A program made the position numbers and the translations under genes. A stretch of DNA of 64,000 nt from contig NC_133033.1 in assembly GCF_048771995.1 (NCBI RefSeq), positions 3,224,501-3,288,500 of the forward strand, read 5' to 3'. Source of the stretch: Taeniopygia guttata (taxonomy: Eukaryota > Chordata > Aves > Passeriformes > Estrildidae). The notes under the pieces were generated by a model, which ran no database searches, had not been told where the DNA came from, and was given only the letters and a program-made list of their open reading frames with translations. Numbering within the stretch: position 1 is the stretch's first letter; every line of letters begins with the position of its first letter. Of this stretch, positions 1 through 13,300 are shown piece by piece.

Positions 1-899
1 TGCAGCTCAGCTCAGGCTTCCTGCACAGCTGACCACCTCTTCCCTTCTCCCGCACACACCTGCACATTTTGGTTTCAGTGTCTGAAACTGTTTTTATGTC
101 CAGCTTCAGAAAGCAGGAAAACCAGCTCTTCCATAATGGCTTCATCCTCTCTGGGACAGGCCCTTGCCGACTGGGGAATCAGTGCAGCTCCTCATCCTTG
201 GATCTTCGCTCTGGAGGGCTGAAGGCTGCCAGACTTCACTAACAGCACTTCTGGGCTGGAGATAGTGCTCAGGGAATGAGAGCTGACAATGGGATTAAGA
301 ATGGAGCACATAAATCACCTGCACAGCAGGATGGACAGGGCAGACAGTTTTCTTTCCCCAGTAAAAGCAAGAACAGTGATTTAGAGCTGTACCTGTCCTC
401 TGTGTCCTCTCAGGTGGGGCTGATAACCAGACAGAGACCCTCACCTACCTCAGCAGCAATAATTTCTGAGGTCACTTCACAGCCCATCTGCAGAGGGGTT
501 TAATCACTTCACAAGGCCCTTTGCCCAACTCTCAGTCCGTGGGCTGAGCAGAGGGAACCAGCTTTGGGTGGGAGGAATGAACTGGAAACAGCAGAGGAGA
601 GCAGCACAACTCATTACATCCATACCCTCATTATAATACAAGTCTGTTCTGAAACAGGGTATTTTAGGTGGTGTAAATGTACCAACATGTAGAACCAGGT
701 TGTGCATCGCCCAGAAACAGCATCTAGGGACTATTAAATATATGGCTTGGAATAAAGACACCAAAGAATTAATTTTAAAAATCTTTATGTGAATATAAAA
801 GGATTTTTTTCCAAAGAAAAAAATAAAACCAAAAGTTTAAAAATTAGTGCAATTTTTTGAGTTCTATGCAACACAGTGTTTACATTTGTTTTAAACAGA
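1..899. other. Left-edge sequence without a recognised gene
   Basis: No exon, RNA gene or repeat family was recognised here. The short open frames (for example at 276-503) resemble no known family. The region from about 760 is very AT-rich and may be the end of the HOOK1 3' UTR or intergenic DNA. Confidence 0.4.
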
Positions 900-3800
900 A
901 GATGTAGACACCGACACACTGAAATCTTAACTCCAGCTTTAGCGAAAGGGGAAAAAGAACAAGTAAGAACATTACCAACTCCTAAACAATTGTTTTCATT
1001 GTCTATTTCCTAAACTATTTATGGCTACCTAAATAGAACATCAGTATTGCTTATATTACTTATTTCCAAGTAAGTGTATATCATAGAAAATAGAATACCC
1101 ATATATATTTTTTTAATGAACAAAAAAAAATCAGGTGAAAATTTCTTTTCAGTGAATGTTTTTTAAACCACTATACAGTAACATTGTTGCAAAAAAATCT
1201 TCTCAAAACTGCTGCCTGACCCATCTTGAGTAAAAGAACCTATTAGTTCATATTTTGTATTATTGCTATAAAACACTTCTCTTCCATAGTAATTAATCTT
1301 ATATAAAAAATAATTAACAAATGATATGTCAATCAGAACATATTTTCTTGTTTTCTTTGGATGTACATTACCCGTTTTACTGGAAACTGGCTAAATTCCT
1401 AATAATGCCATTTAACTTCAGCAGGATTCAGTGGTTTCACCTCATGTTTGAGTCTGCTCTGAACTGTGCTGGTACAAATTCACTTTGCAGGAGAGCTAAA
1501 GGGCCTCTCTGTTCCTCCTGCCTCAGCAGTGGTGCATCCAAGGACATGCAGTGACAGGGCTCTGCTGCTGCATGTTGGACACAGCTAAGCTGTAACACAG
1601 CAGTGTTTTTAGCAGCTTTTGGTTTGACACTGGTGAAGCAAACATTAAAATGATCCTAATGGTCCTTCCTGCATAGTCAGATGAGCTGAAGTGAATCCAA
1701 CACCATGGCTTATAATCCAGTATTTATTTCCACACATCAGTTCCTCATTCACAGGACAGAACCCAGGCTTAAGTAGCTGTGAAACAGCTGCTTCTAAACA
1801 GGCTCTCAGTCCCAAAGAAGCCCTTGAGTGACATTCACAGGCTTCACTCTTAACAGTTTGGAAAAGTCCCAGATAAGCAACAAATCATCCAATACCTGAA
1901 AACCAGATTCATTTTGGCAACCCCAACATGATTACTGGGGACAACTCTGCCCTGAAAAAGGCTGATCCCTGCCTGTAGATCAGGACTTAAATTCTTCCAT
2001 CACTAGTCAGAAGACAAACTTCCAATGAAATGATAGGGAGGTTCTCAGTTATTTTTGGTCCCAGGATCTGCAGTTTTGAGAAGTGTAAGTCAAAGACATT
2101 TGCTCCAAGTTTGTCACTATTCAGCACCTGACAGACTACTGACACAGCTCCACTACTGGGAGAAGTACAACAAATCAAGCCTACCAACTACATGAGTATT
2201 TGAAGGACATCTATGAAAGTTTCCATGCTGCAAAGAACGAGGGTTAAGAGACCCATTCAACACCATCAGAAACAGCTCCACGTTTCACTAGAACACACCA
2301 AATACCAGACTTTAGGAATGGAAGCATCTTGCTAAGCCTTAATCTCCTGCTCACCACCAACTCCCTCCCACCCACAGCACTGGCAGATTAAATATGTAAC
2401 TGTACCTTAAGAACACCAACTCCACTAACACTACTGCAGCAATAAAAGACCTCAAAACCCACGAGGTAGTCCAAAGAAGCATAGAGTCCTGAAGAACACC
2501 ACCACAGACAACTCTCCAACAGCCACGTGTCTGGCTCATGCCACACTGAGCACAAGACTGGCTTTTAAACAATGCCTTTTGAAGGAGGAAATCTGTTGAA
2601 TGCCTATTCATACATACAGCACTGTAAAACAACCACCACAACTAAGAAGCAACCCTAAGTATCAAAAATGAATGCTTGTCTTTTCTCTGGCATGACATGC
2701 AATGCTCAGTTAAAAATTTAAGATGTTGGGGAAAGAAGAAATCAAAAGACAAACTACAGTGAGGGGCAGGCAAAATGATACACTACCCAAATGTCACAAT
2801 TCAAAACCTAAAAATTCTGTAAAGCTGAACCCTGTTCTCAAATCAAAGATGGCCTTAATGGTAAGGCAGGTGTGCTTTCATTCTCACAGGCAGCTGAATT
2901 TTATATTAGATGGTAGTCTGGTACAGCACCCTCAAATAATTAAATTAAGTGTATTAATTTCATTTTAAGGGCTGCTGCAATTTTATTTTATTTAACTATT
3001 GGTATAATGAACTTTTTATGGACTATTGCAAAAAACAGACATTAACAGGGTTCCTAAAATTACAATTCAAAAACAAGAGCTAAACTTGGGAAATAAAGTC
3101 ACAAGTTTTATGAAAGACAGCAACTTCCTGCACACTGATTTCAGGTAACAATCCCCATTTAATCTTCAATCAAACTATTACCGTTTATGCACTTTGCTCC
3201 CTGCCAACAAACAACCTCTGCTGTCAGTAACTGCCAAAGCCATCTCACTCCTCTGCCTAGCACAGTTAGTTCAGAAGAGCCGACTGAAACTACACTTAAA
3301 AAAGAGGAAATGCAATTTCCACGCACAGGCTTGTATAAAAAGGTTGAAATAAATGGGGCTCTTTCCCACCTAATCAATCCCCTTTCTGCAGATAAATGCA
3401 GCATACCAATATACCAGACTTTTAAAATATACCCCAGACTTTTGAGTTAGTACAATAGCTTTTTTTCTTACCCAGGAAAAGACAAGCTTTTTTGGCTTAA
3501 GTGAATTCAACATCTTAAAGACAGGTTTTCCTCAGTGCATATATGCACCAACTTAAGCTTTGCTTTTTTTTTTTAATAAACTGAGAAATTTTGCTTCTCA
3601 TAAAACAAATCCTGTCTTCTCTTACATAACAACTGTTTATGCACCAGTAAAGGTGGTACCACACCTTTATTTTCTTATATAAATGCAAGTACTTTCTTGC
3701 TTTTAAAATCATACTTTCTAGTCTAAAAAGTCTTTTTTTTAAAGATGTTACCAATCTTTTAGATCTGTTTTCAGAAGAGCCCAGCAAAAATGCCCAATTT

Positions 3801-4162
3801 TGCCAGTTTCCTTAAGTACACCTTTGCATAACATCTTCCCATTATAAAAGTCAACTTTCTAGCCCAAACCCACTTAAATAAAGTTTTAAATATATAGTGC
3901 CAAATTTCGTATTTACAATATAATCTGAAGGCAAATAGAAATCTTTTAAGTTGTGCTTGTACATGCTGCAATTATTAAATCTACTTGGAAATCTACATGC
4001 TACCTTCTGGCTCATCAACTTAATCCCTTCCTGACAGGTTCTGATGTTGTCATTTGCAGCTGCCCAGCATTCTAACCTCCTCTCTCATCAAGTAGGTAAA
4101 GTGGAAAGGTATAAAACATTTAAGGACACTTTAGCATGTGAGTCTTCTTCATGTCCTCGTGT
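900..4162 (-). other. HOOK1: Putative HOOK1 3' UTR
   Basis: AT-rich sequence downstream of the HOOK1 stop with no coding exon recognised. Minus-strand poly(A) signal candidates (AATAAA or ATTAAA) fall at 3666-3671, 2982-2992, 1723-1728 and 1112-1117. Mammalian HOOK1 mRNA, from memory, has a 3' UTR of roughly 3 kb, which favours one of the distal sites. The left limit is a guess. Confidence 0.45.
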
Positions 4163-4321
4163 TTAATCAGCTGTTGCACCTGGTACTTTAACGGTGAGGT
4201 TCCTCCTGGTGTTGGTGACGTGCCGCTGCTGCGCCAGGAAGGAGCGGCCGGGCCCGGCCCCGCAGCTGCCACTGCTGCCCAGCAGCCTGGCTTCCATGCC
4301 CAGCTTCTGCAGACTCAGGCT
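4163..4321 (-). CDS. HOOK1: HOOK1 coding exon 22 (stop codon)
   Basis: 159 nt of coding sequence including TAA, acceptor CTGCAG. Encodes [40 protein letters not shown] and [12 protein letters not shown]. The RRNLTVKVP tail is diagnostic of HOOK1. Its first half is notably GC-rich compared with the AT-rich surroundings and encodes a G/S-rich linker. Confidence 0.95.
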   Translation of the reverse strand, partial: SLSLQKLGMEARLLGSSGSCGAGPGRSFLAQQRHVTNTRRNLTVKVPGATAD

Positions 4322-7300
4322 CTGCAGGAGTTAAACAACAACTTCAACAACAGCAAAAACAAAGAAAAAAAATTACCCATTCTGCTCATGCTTTCTTAGC
4401 ATGCACACAGGATTTTTTCCGCTGTATTTCTTAGGTTAACTAAGATTGAATTGGCGCATGTAGCAAAAGATGTTTCAAAAAGTGGATTTTTGACCCACCT
4501 TGTTGTACCATGCAGTTACAATCAGCTTTTCCTCATAGTCACGTAACTTGGCCATTTTGTATTCATTCTGCAAGGACAAATATCTCAGTTAAAACACAAA
4601 TTTTATCTGCATAAACTTGTTGCAGTCCACTGAGTGAAATAAACACAGGCAGCAGAAATGCTTCAATACATCAAGTAACTACAAAGCCTAGAAGTATAAA
4701 CAAAGATATTTCCATAAAAAACTGAGAGTTTCAGTTTTGTTTTTTTTTAAGTATCAGCCTGCTTTAAGAAGAGGCTAAACTACACAAGTTGCAGTTAGAA
4801 ACACACATGGAACTTGGAAAAGTACTCTGAGGGTATGTCTGGGGAAATGCACAAGAGGTCTGCTGTGTATCCGAAAACCTGTAAATAATTTAGTACTTTT
4901 TCACCTGAAAAGAATGTACATCCAATGACTGGCTAACTGCTATTATATATAATATACTCCCCTAGTAGTCATTACATAAAAGAAATGTGAGGCCACAGCA
5001 TTTATACAGTCAGACCTATCAGCCTACTGAATCATGCTGAAGAGTTCTGTATTTGCTCAGGCAACTATTCCAAATAGTCCCACCAATATTGCTGTGAAAC
5101 AATGCATTTCTCCAATTTTTTTTTGATATTTGGACTACTGTCAATCCTTTCAGAATTTAAGCCAAGCAGATTTTACTCAATCACTAGGAAACAACATCTT
5201 GAATGCCTAATATCAGAAACAGAATATATTAGAAATTATTTTTAAATATATGCAAATATTTTACCTCTAGTGCTTCAATTCTTTTCTCTTTTTCCAGTAT
5301 CTGTTTTCTGAGCAACATAATTTCTGCTGATGCTGGATTTAGCTTGGGGTCTAAGGTTTTTATCACCTGGACAAGGCAAAACAAGAGCATTGCAAATCAG
5401 TTTGATTCTCAACAGCTCTGCATCTTATCTGCTCTAAGGAGGAGTGTGAGAACAGGCTGGGCACTGGTCAGTCTGTTACCCTGTCCAACAGAGAGCAAAG
5501 GGTACAAAGGAATCCTTACTGCATCTCATGCTCAGCCTAAACTCTATTTATTCTCTCAGACTTAACTGACTGCAGTTGAACAATCTGACTAAAAATGCAA
5601 CTTGTAGATACTGCTTTTAATTGTGAGGGGGGGACACACATTCAATCTGTTTAACAATTTATGAGGGAAGAATGCATATGTTCAGAAACATGCCACTCAC
5701 ATTCCTTGCTTTTTCAAGGTACATTTTATATCTTTCTTCCATGGCTTTCATATCCTCATCTTTTTTTCTTAAAGCTGCTTCCAGCTCTCCAATCTTCTGG
5801 GCTGTTTACAGAAATTATCAACAAAGACATACAAAATAAAAACAGACATGGTACTTTCAGGGCTTCTGTGTTCTCTTGATTTCACCAGCCCTCAAACAAA
5901 GAACAATGTAGAAGCTAGAAGTTTAAGTTTAGAAGGTTTAAGTTCTCATTTTTGTTTCTGCTGTCTCACCTGACCCTGAAATCCCATTTTGCAGAGCACT
6001 GTTCAATAAACCTCATCCCCCCAGGATCCTCTCCCTGCCCACCACCACACAAAAAACCCCTCCAAGACCCCCCCAGCTCAGACTGAAATCTAAGCTGCAG
6101 CAGAAAGCCTCATCCAGACAACTATCCCATAGTCCAGTGGATATGGGAATCATTTCAGAAGAAACTTAGCACAGTCTCATTAAAAAAATACACAAAAAAG
6201 CCCCCACAAAACAACTCACGGTTCTGACTGTCATCAGGCTGGAGCTCTGCAAGATCAGCCTCTTTCTTCTGTAACTCGTCATGAACCTCGTTCAACTTTT
6301 CCCTGTGAATGAAAAGTTGGGCTAAAGATTAAGCTCACAAATAATTCCAGGTTTAACAGCTGGAAGCTTAAACTTCATGTTAGAAGTATATTTAAATAAC
6401 TGTTTTAAGCTCTAGCACTTCAGGGTTTGAATAGAAATATTAATATCATAAAAGCTGTCACTTCTGAGTTGATCCTCCTTTAGCTAAAACTAGGAAAATT
6501 AACTACTAAGCCCCTCCAGCATCATCTCAGGAAGAACTACATCTGCTGAAAGGACTGGAAATATTTCAGAGGAGTGGAATACACTTTGAATGCTGGTTTT
6601 TTAGCAGTCTGTTGCAGAATCAGAACAGTTAAAATGCTGGTGGTGATGAAGAGACAGTTAAGTGGGACTGGTACTACAAGATCATCATGGTCAGAGTAAA
6701 CAAAACTACAACACCAATATTTAACTCTATGCATAATTCTCAAATCAGTGGCGTAGAAAAACAAGACATCCCTACCAAGATTTAAGCAGTTCCTCTGCTC
6801 TATTTAATATAAATAAGCTACTGTGGATGCATGTGCCTTACTTACATGTGTGCTGCCAATTTCTGCTTCAGGTTGCTGGACTGTGAAAGGAGAGAGTTAA
6901 AATTCAGTTGTATTTCAGTATTTCATATCATGCAACATTCAAGGGCTCTTACAAATTAGCCAAGAATACTTAGCACAACTAAATAAGCCAAAGCAAATAA
7001 ATCCACTGAATGATAAAACCAGGGACTTTGAAAATAAAGTAGAAAGGTTACAGTTTCACAGAAGGAATCACATAAAATATGAACTTTTCAAGTGAACTGC
7101 AGTTTATATGGAGGTATTTCTCAGATACACTGAAAAGTAAGATGCTAAACAAAGGACTTGATGCTAAACTGGAAGTTTTTAAACAAAATTGGCAAAATGT
7201 TTCACTTACTCCTTCAGTCTTGGATCCCTGCTCCTGTAAAGTCTTTTGCAGATCTTCAATCTGCTGCTGTAATCCTCCAATACGCTCTTCATTGAGCCTT

Positions 7301-10300
7301 TTAGGAAGAAAATACAGTTATTGCCCATCTAAATAGCTCACAGATTTTTCTGTTTCATTAACTGCTCAGAGGGTCTACCCTGCACAACTTAAGCCTCAAA
7401 TAAACTGATTTCAAATGCTTTTAGTTTGACTGGAACTTCTGCAGAAACAAACACATGGAGCTTTACTGAACATTTTATAATTAAATGCCTATTGTCATTT
7501 TAAGTTTTGAGAAAAAGTTAACTATCAAAAATTTTCATATTCTAGTACAATTTTTTAGCATTCATTGATGGAAAATCCATGATCTAACACTCTGAAGTTC
7601 TAGAAATAGAGTTCACATCCATTCTTGGTCTACCAAGAATAATTCAGAGTGAAGAAGAGTGAACTGTAAGCAACACTTCCTTCAGGGTATGGTACACACA
7701 GATTTACTACATTTAAACCACTTTCCTTCTTCCTTGCTTCATAATCCTTCATTTATGATTACAGTGGTGAAAGAAAAGGTTCCTACACTATAGATGCAAG
7801 GCACAAGTCACCCTAAAAACTCCAGAGATCACTTTTGGCTGTATTAAGATATAGTTTCACCCATCACCTTTTCTCAGTTTCCAGCTCATTCACTGTCCGG
7901 TGCTTCTGCTCCAGCTCTTCCTGGAGCTCAGCAATCCGTTCATTTTCTGATCCCTCCTGTTTCAGCAGGAGCATCTTATTTTCATGCTGCAGCCGAATAA
8001 ACATTTCTCTGAAGCAGAAACAAAAAAAAAAAGCCACTGTTAATTAAGAAGGTGACTAAGAGGAGGAAGTAATAGTCTCAATTTTTTATTAAAAGGTAAC
8101 TTAAAATGTTTGAAAACTTTAAGAGATATGAGCAGAGTTTAAACTGTCATTCCAAACCCAGATTTATATACAGCAATCTGATATGGTTTTAAGAAAAAAG
8201 CAAAGTAATTTTAGTATGGGGAAATAATTATTAACACCTATATGGTGGCAAAGAAAGGAGTGGGATGAAGAATCACATTGATGAAAATACTCAACTTTCA
8301 CAGAGGCATTGTCATGCCTCACCTATGAACACCCAAAACAACCTCAACCTTTGGGTCTCACCTATATTCCACTGGCAGAATTTCAGCAGCAAGATTCTCA
8401 TGGCTTTTTTCACCTGAAATCACATGAGGGGTTCAATTTAGAGAACACTTAAAGAAAGCTGTAATCCAAACAAAAGACTCTCTGAAGACAAAGCAGTACC
8501 TGTTTGACTCAGGTGATCCTGCTGCATCTGTGCACACCGGAGCTCCTCATTTGTCTCTCTCAATGCGTCACACTGCACTATCAGTCTCTAACAAGACACA
8601 TTTCAGATGGAATTAGGTCAGGCTGCACCACTTTTAAGACCAAATAACATTAATCAGAAGTAAAAATGACACATGCAAATTTTAGGCTGGTCTTGCTGAT
8701 CTTGGAGACCTTTCCCAACCTTCATAATTAGATGATTCTATATTTTGTTTTATATGTGAATGCATACACACAGGGCACTAAACTTCATTTTTTTATGGTG
8801 GCACTACTTCCAGGAAGGTTCTCCTCAAGCAGAGGATCTGAGAGAGATTTAGGTGTTCAAATAAACAAAGAGACTTACTTCTTTTTCTTTCATTAAAGCT
8901 TCATATTTTTCTTCAAGTCGTTTCATTTCAAATGCCAGCTTATCAGCTCTTTTAGATTCTTCAGACAGTTTGTTATGGAGCTCCTGGACCTTTTCATAAA
9001 AGCATTATTTAGCACAGGAATGTTGCAAGATGCTACTTTATAAAGCTACATTAAAACACTCCTTCCTACCCAATTCAGCCAAAATAAAACAGCTGGTTCC
9101 TCAAGCTTAATGAAGCAGAGATGGGATGGGGGCCCCTGTGCTTTGGGGGGTGTTACATTGATTTTTAGTTGGTTGATTTTGGTTTTTGTTTTTTTATTGG
9201 GTTTTTTTTTTTCATTTAACTCTTTCTTCATTCCTACTGAAATTAAAATAAAACTTCTAATTTTCATGAAGAATGGTAAGAATATGAGAATATAAGAATG
9301 TAGTGACAGGACAGGGGGAATGGGTTCAAACTGAAAGAGAATAGGTTTAGATCAGGTGTTAGGAAAAAATTCTTTACTGTGAGGGTGGTGAGACCCTGGC
9401 ACAATTTTCAAGGGAAGTTGTGGGTATCCCATCCCTGAAGTGTTCAAGCTCAGGTTGGATGGGGCTTGGAGCAATCTGGGATAGTGGAAGGTGTCCCTGC
9501 CCATGGCAGTGGAATGAGATATCTTCAAGGTCCTCTTCCAAGCCAAACCATTCTATAGAAATGATCTCAGTAACAGCTGAACAACCTCTCCCAGGTACAC
9601 AAATTACTTCAGTCAGAGTAAAGAAGAAAAGCCTGCAGACTATGGACTCTACATCAGTTGAAAGGGCAACTACAGATAAGCTTGCAAGTTTAATAAACAG
9701 CAAAAAGCCCACAATGGAACCGCAGGGTATGAAGGAATTTTCACAACTCCGAAATTCCAAAAGGACAGTGCGGGGTTGCTAAGGTGCTCCCAGCTACCTG
9801 GGGAGAAAGGAACCTTTCAGACACAAGTGCAGCACTACCTGTTTTTTGTAGGTTTCCAGCTGGGCTCGTGCTGCATTGGCTTTCCTGAGCTCATCCTCCA
9901 GGCTGACGGTGTTGTGCATGTACATCATGTTGGTCTCCTGCAGGGACTTGACCTGCCTGCGGAAATCGTTCAGGTCCTGCAGCTTCTTCCGATACACCTC
10001 CACCGTCAGCTCCAGCTTGCTTGCCTTGTCTGCAGTAGCCCTTGAGGCATAAACAGCAACCAGAAGGAAACATTACAAAACTCAAACTCTGCTGACACAC
10101 GCTACTTTCAAAGAGAGACATAACATGCTTAGCAGCAGTTACATTTCACCACTTTATTTTTAAATGTATAATTGACACAAACTTGCTTATAAAAACTTAA
10201 ATCAGCCAGACTTCAAGTGAGACTGACAGTCACATGCCAGAAATATGAGCAAGGGTTAGTGGGTCAAATATCCCTGAGGAATCCTGTGCACCACAACATC

Positions 10301-13300
10301 CTTTGCTAGACAGTCACCTCAAAATACGGGTACCTGGTGTGATCTCACTGGAGGATTATTCAGAATTAGAACATAGCTGCTCTGTGAAAATGATCACTGG
10401 CAGATACACCCAAGACCTGTCAGCTGATCATTAACAAAAAAATCTACGTGGTAAGAAAACACTGGGACCATAATTTTTAAATTAAATTTAATATCTGTGT
10501 TTATTAGCTGCATTCATATCTCATCAGAAGCTGGTACAAGAAAATAATGGAAAAAATCTACAACTAGGAGATTTGTTTCAGATGTTATTTAAGAACCACT
10601 AAGTTAAACACCTGAAACCACTTTTCTATCCATGTTTTATTCATATTATTTTATGAATAGCAGATTTGCTTTCACAATACAATTTATTTTGGATATTTCT
10701 TGGGTGGTCTGGTATTTAATACAGTTTACACAAGCTGGAATGTTATATTGAATTCTCATGAAAGTTACTGTGTGTTTCATCTTCATTTTGTTAATGATCT
10801 CACTAACCTAAATCTGGCCTAGAATGCTGACAACCAAAATTTAGGTTAAAATTTTAGCTGTGTAGATGCTTTTCTACATGAGAACTTCTTCATGTGGGAC
10901 AGAAAGTGGAAGCTTAAGTTCTGTAGTGATTAATTCTGCTTCACAGACAAATTCCAGGTGTTATTCTTGTCAAACAATGGAGCCTTTCCCTGAAAGCCTG
11001 CACTTCACCTCTGCTTAGCCAAAGAGCTCATTCAGGTAAGATCTGCAGAAATAACATCTCAAAAAAATCTTGTTAAATACAAATCCTTGGATTTAGCCAT
11101 TAAACCCTAATGTGTATGTGTGTGGAGCTCTCTCTGCTACATACCTAAGAATGTCATTCTCATCTTTCAAGGCTCTTGATTCTTCTGCCAGAGAGGTCAG
11201 TTCATTGTTTCTGTGTTGCAGCTCAATCAATTGCTTTTCTAAATCTTCACAATGGACACGATAATCATCTTTTGCAGCTTCAAGCCTACCAGATCAAAAC
11301 CAGTACTTTTGTTAGGACTCATCACCATTGCACAGTTTCATTTAGTACTAGAATTACTAAAAAGAAACAAGATAAAAGGAAAACTACTGATTAAAGCAGC
11401 TGGGAAAATGCTACAAGAAACATGGAACATTTTGTTGTCTGCCTGTTAAATCATAATGCATTGCACACTGCAAATTTATCACATCAGTATCAAGGAATGA
11501 CATGCAAAGTGATTTTGTTTCCCAATATGGATCACAGAGAGAGACTAAAGAAAGAAAGAAATCAGTTCAGTAGACAGACATGATGGTGTTGGGGGGGTTA
11601 AGGTTTTGATTTGTTGACACACAAATCAGCACTCTTTTTTTTGCCATCCATCACATTCTTCCCTTTTTGGAAGTATAGAGGGCTATTCCAATTACAAACA
11701 GATACTTTTTACAACAACTAACAGATTCTTTTTCTTTTTAAATGTAAGGATTGCCTTTAAAATACGCTTATACAGCACTAGACAGCTTTTAATACAAAAG
11801 AAATTGAGATGGAAAAGCCCCAAAGAGTACCAGAAATTTTCAGAGTACATTAGTCAACTGAGAGATTTTGGGGGAAAATAATTTCATACCTGAAGTTTTC
11901 TTCTTGCAATTGTTCCAGTTGCAACTGTGCACTAAAGTATTTTTTTGCAACCACTGTATTTGGATCATCAAGAGAGTCGTCTAATTGCTCTAGTCTGTCA
12001 TTCATAATCTCATTTTCTGATATCAAGCTGTTTTTCTCATCCTGGAGGGCAGCCACCTAGCACAGACAAAACAGCATGAACACTGTAAGACCTGTCCAAA
12101 GAACTGAAGCAGGACAGCAATACATCACCAAATTAGTTTATGAAAAAGGCTGAGCGTTTAGAAGTTTTAGAATGTAGTTTACAGAGCACACTTGAGCATA
12201 CAGATGCTTTAGTGTATGACAGTTATGAAGCACTAAAGGAAAAGTCCCTCTAAATAAAAAAAGACAAATTTCTGTAACTGAAACCACGGTAAAAAGGCAG
12301 ACAAAGTGATATGAAGAGAAACTGTTACTTCCATTAAAAACACCATGGATGCCGTACAAAAAACTCTGTGAGTGCTGCTGCAACAAGTGTCTGTCTGGCC
12401 TGTAGCTGACACCCAGAAGCAGCAGGGCACGGCAGCAGCCCAGGCTGCCGGGCTCGGCGGGGATGGCTGCGGGAAGCGGGGGCGGCCGAAGCGCACACGC
12501 ACGGACAGCCTGGCCAGCCTCGGGGAGCATGCAACCCCGGCAGCACACACACGGCTACCTGGTGTCACAGCTAAGCACAGGGGCTACAGCACTTCACTGA
12601 CACCAGCCAGCTTCACAGCCACGAGGATTAAGAGGATAGAACCTTTAAAGTTTGTCTAGTGAAAGCTGCTGTGTTAATTTTAACGTCCTGTCGAACATAA
12701 GAGCACACGGCGTGTGTTAGTCAACTGCATTTAAACAGGGACAATATGCTTTTTGGGTTATGTTTTCCTGAATTATAAAGTAAACCTACCTTTCTTATAC
12801 TCTTGGAAAATATCAAGGAAGACTGAGACCTTACAAGTGAATTTATTAAGAATTAGTTTAAATGAGAAGCGTCAAGTCAATATTACGGCTTCAAATAAAT
12901 AAAATAAAATAAAACATATCATGATGACATTATTAAACAGATATAATCTACAGTATGCAATATTAAGAAGCAATTTCTTTGTGATCAAATTTAAAAATCT
13001 ATCAGGCAAACATGTAAAAGTCAAACTGATTAATCTGCCACTTCATGAGATGCTGGCTTTCTAGGTTCGCTCCTTTTTATGTACCAAATGTCATTTACTA
13101 TTTACATGCACACAAACACCTATGAGTAGGGAGCATATCTGAGCCTTGCTCAGCCTCCTGTTCAAGGGTCAGCCACTCTTTAAACATTCACAACATTCGG
13201 ACTTTCAGAATAATCCTGAAACATCACTCATCTCAGACTTGGAAAAAACCTAAAGATCATACTGTGACACAACTCAGAGCAAGTTCTACATCTTTTCTTT

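Larger units (their letters stand above)
4322..8361 (-). other. HOOK1: HOOK1 introns 14 to 21
   Basis: Short introns between exons 14 and 22, from 177 bp (intron 21) to 697 bp (intron 20). No repeat family or RNA gene was recognised in them. Confidence 0.7.

Noticed and set aside
1-900. 3' end of a neighbouring CYP2J-type gene
   Set aside because: Expected near HOOK1 from the gene order I recall in other amniotes, but no cytochrome P450 coding sequence is visible at the left edge.
9374-9782. Overlapping open frames of 120-128 residues on both strands
   Set aside because: They lie over a CR1 3' fragment and its flank inside HOOK1 intron 11.
12138-12659. Open frames of 95-136 residues in HOOK1 intron 8
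   Set aside because: They overlap each other on both strands over a GC-rich patch, match no family I know and have no supported splice context.
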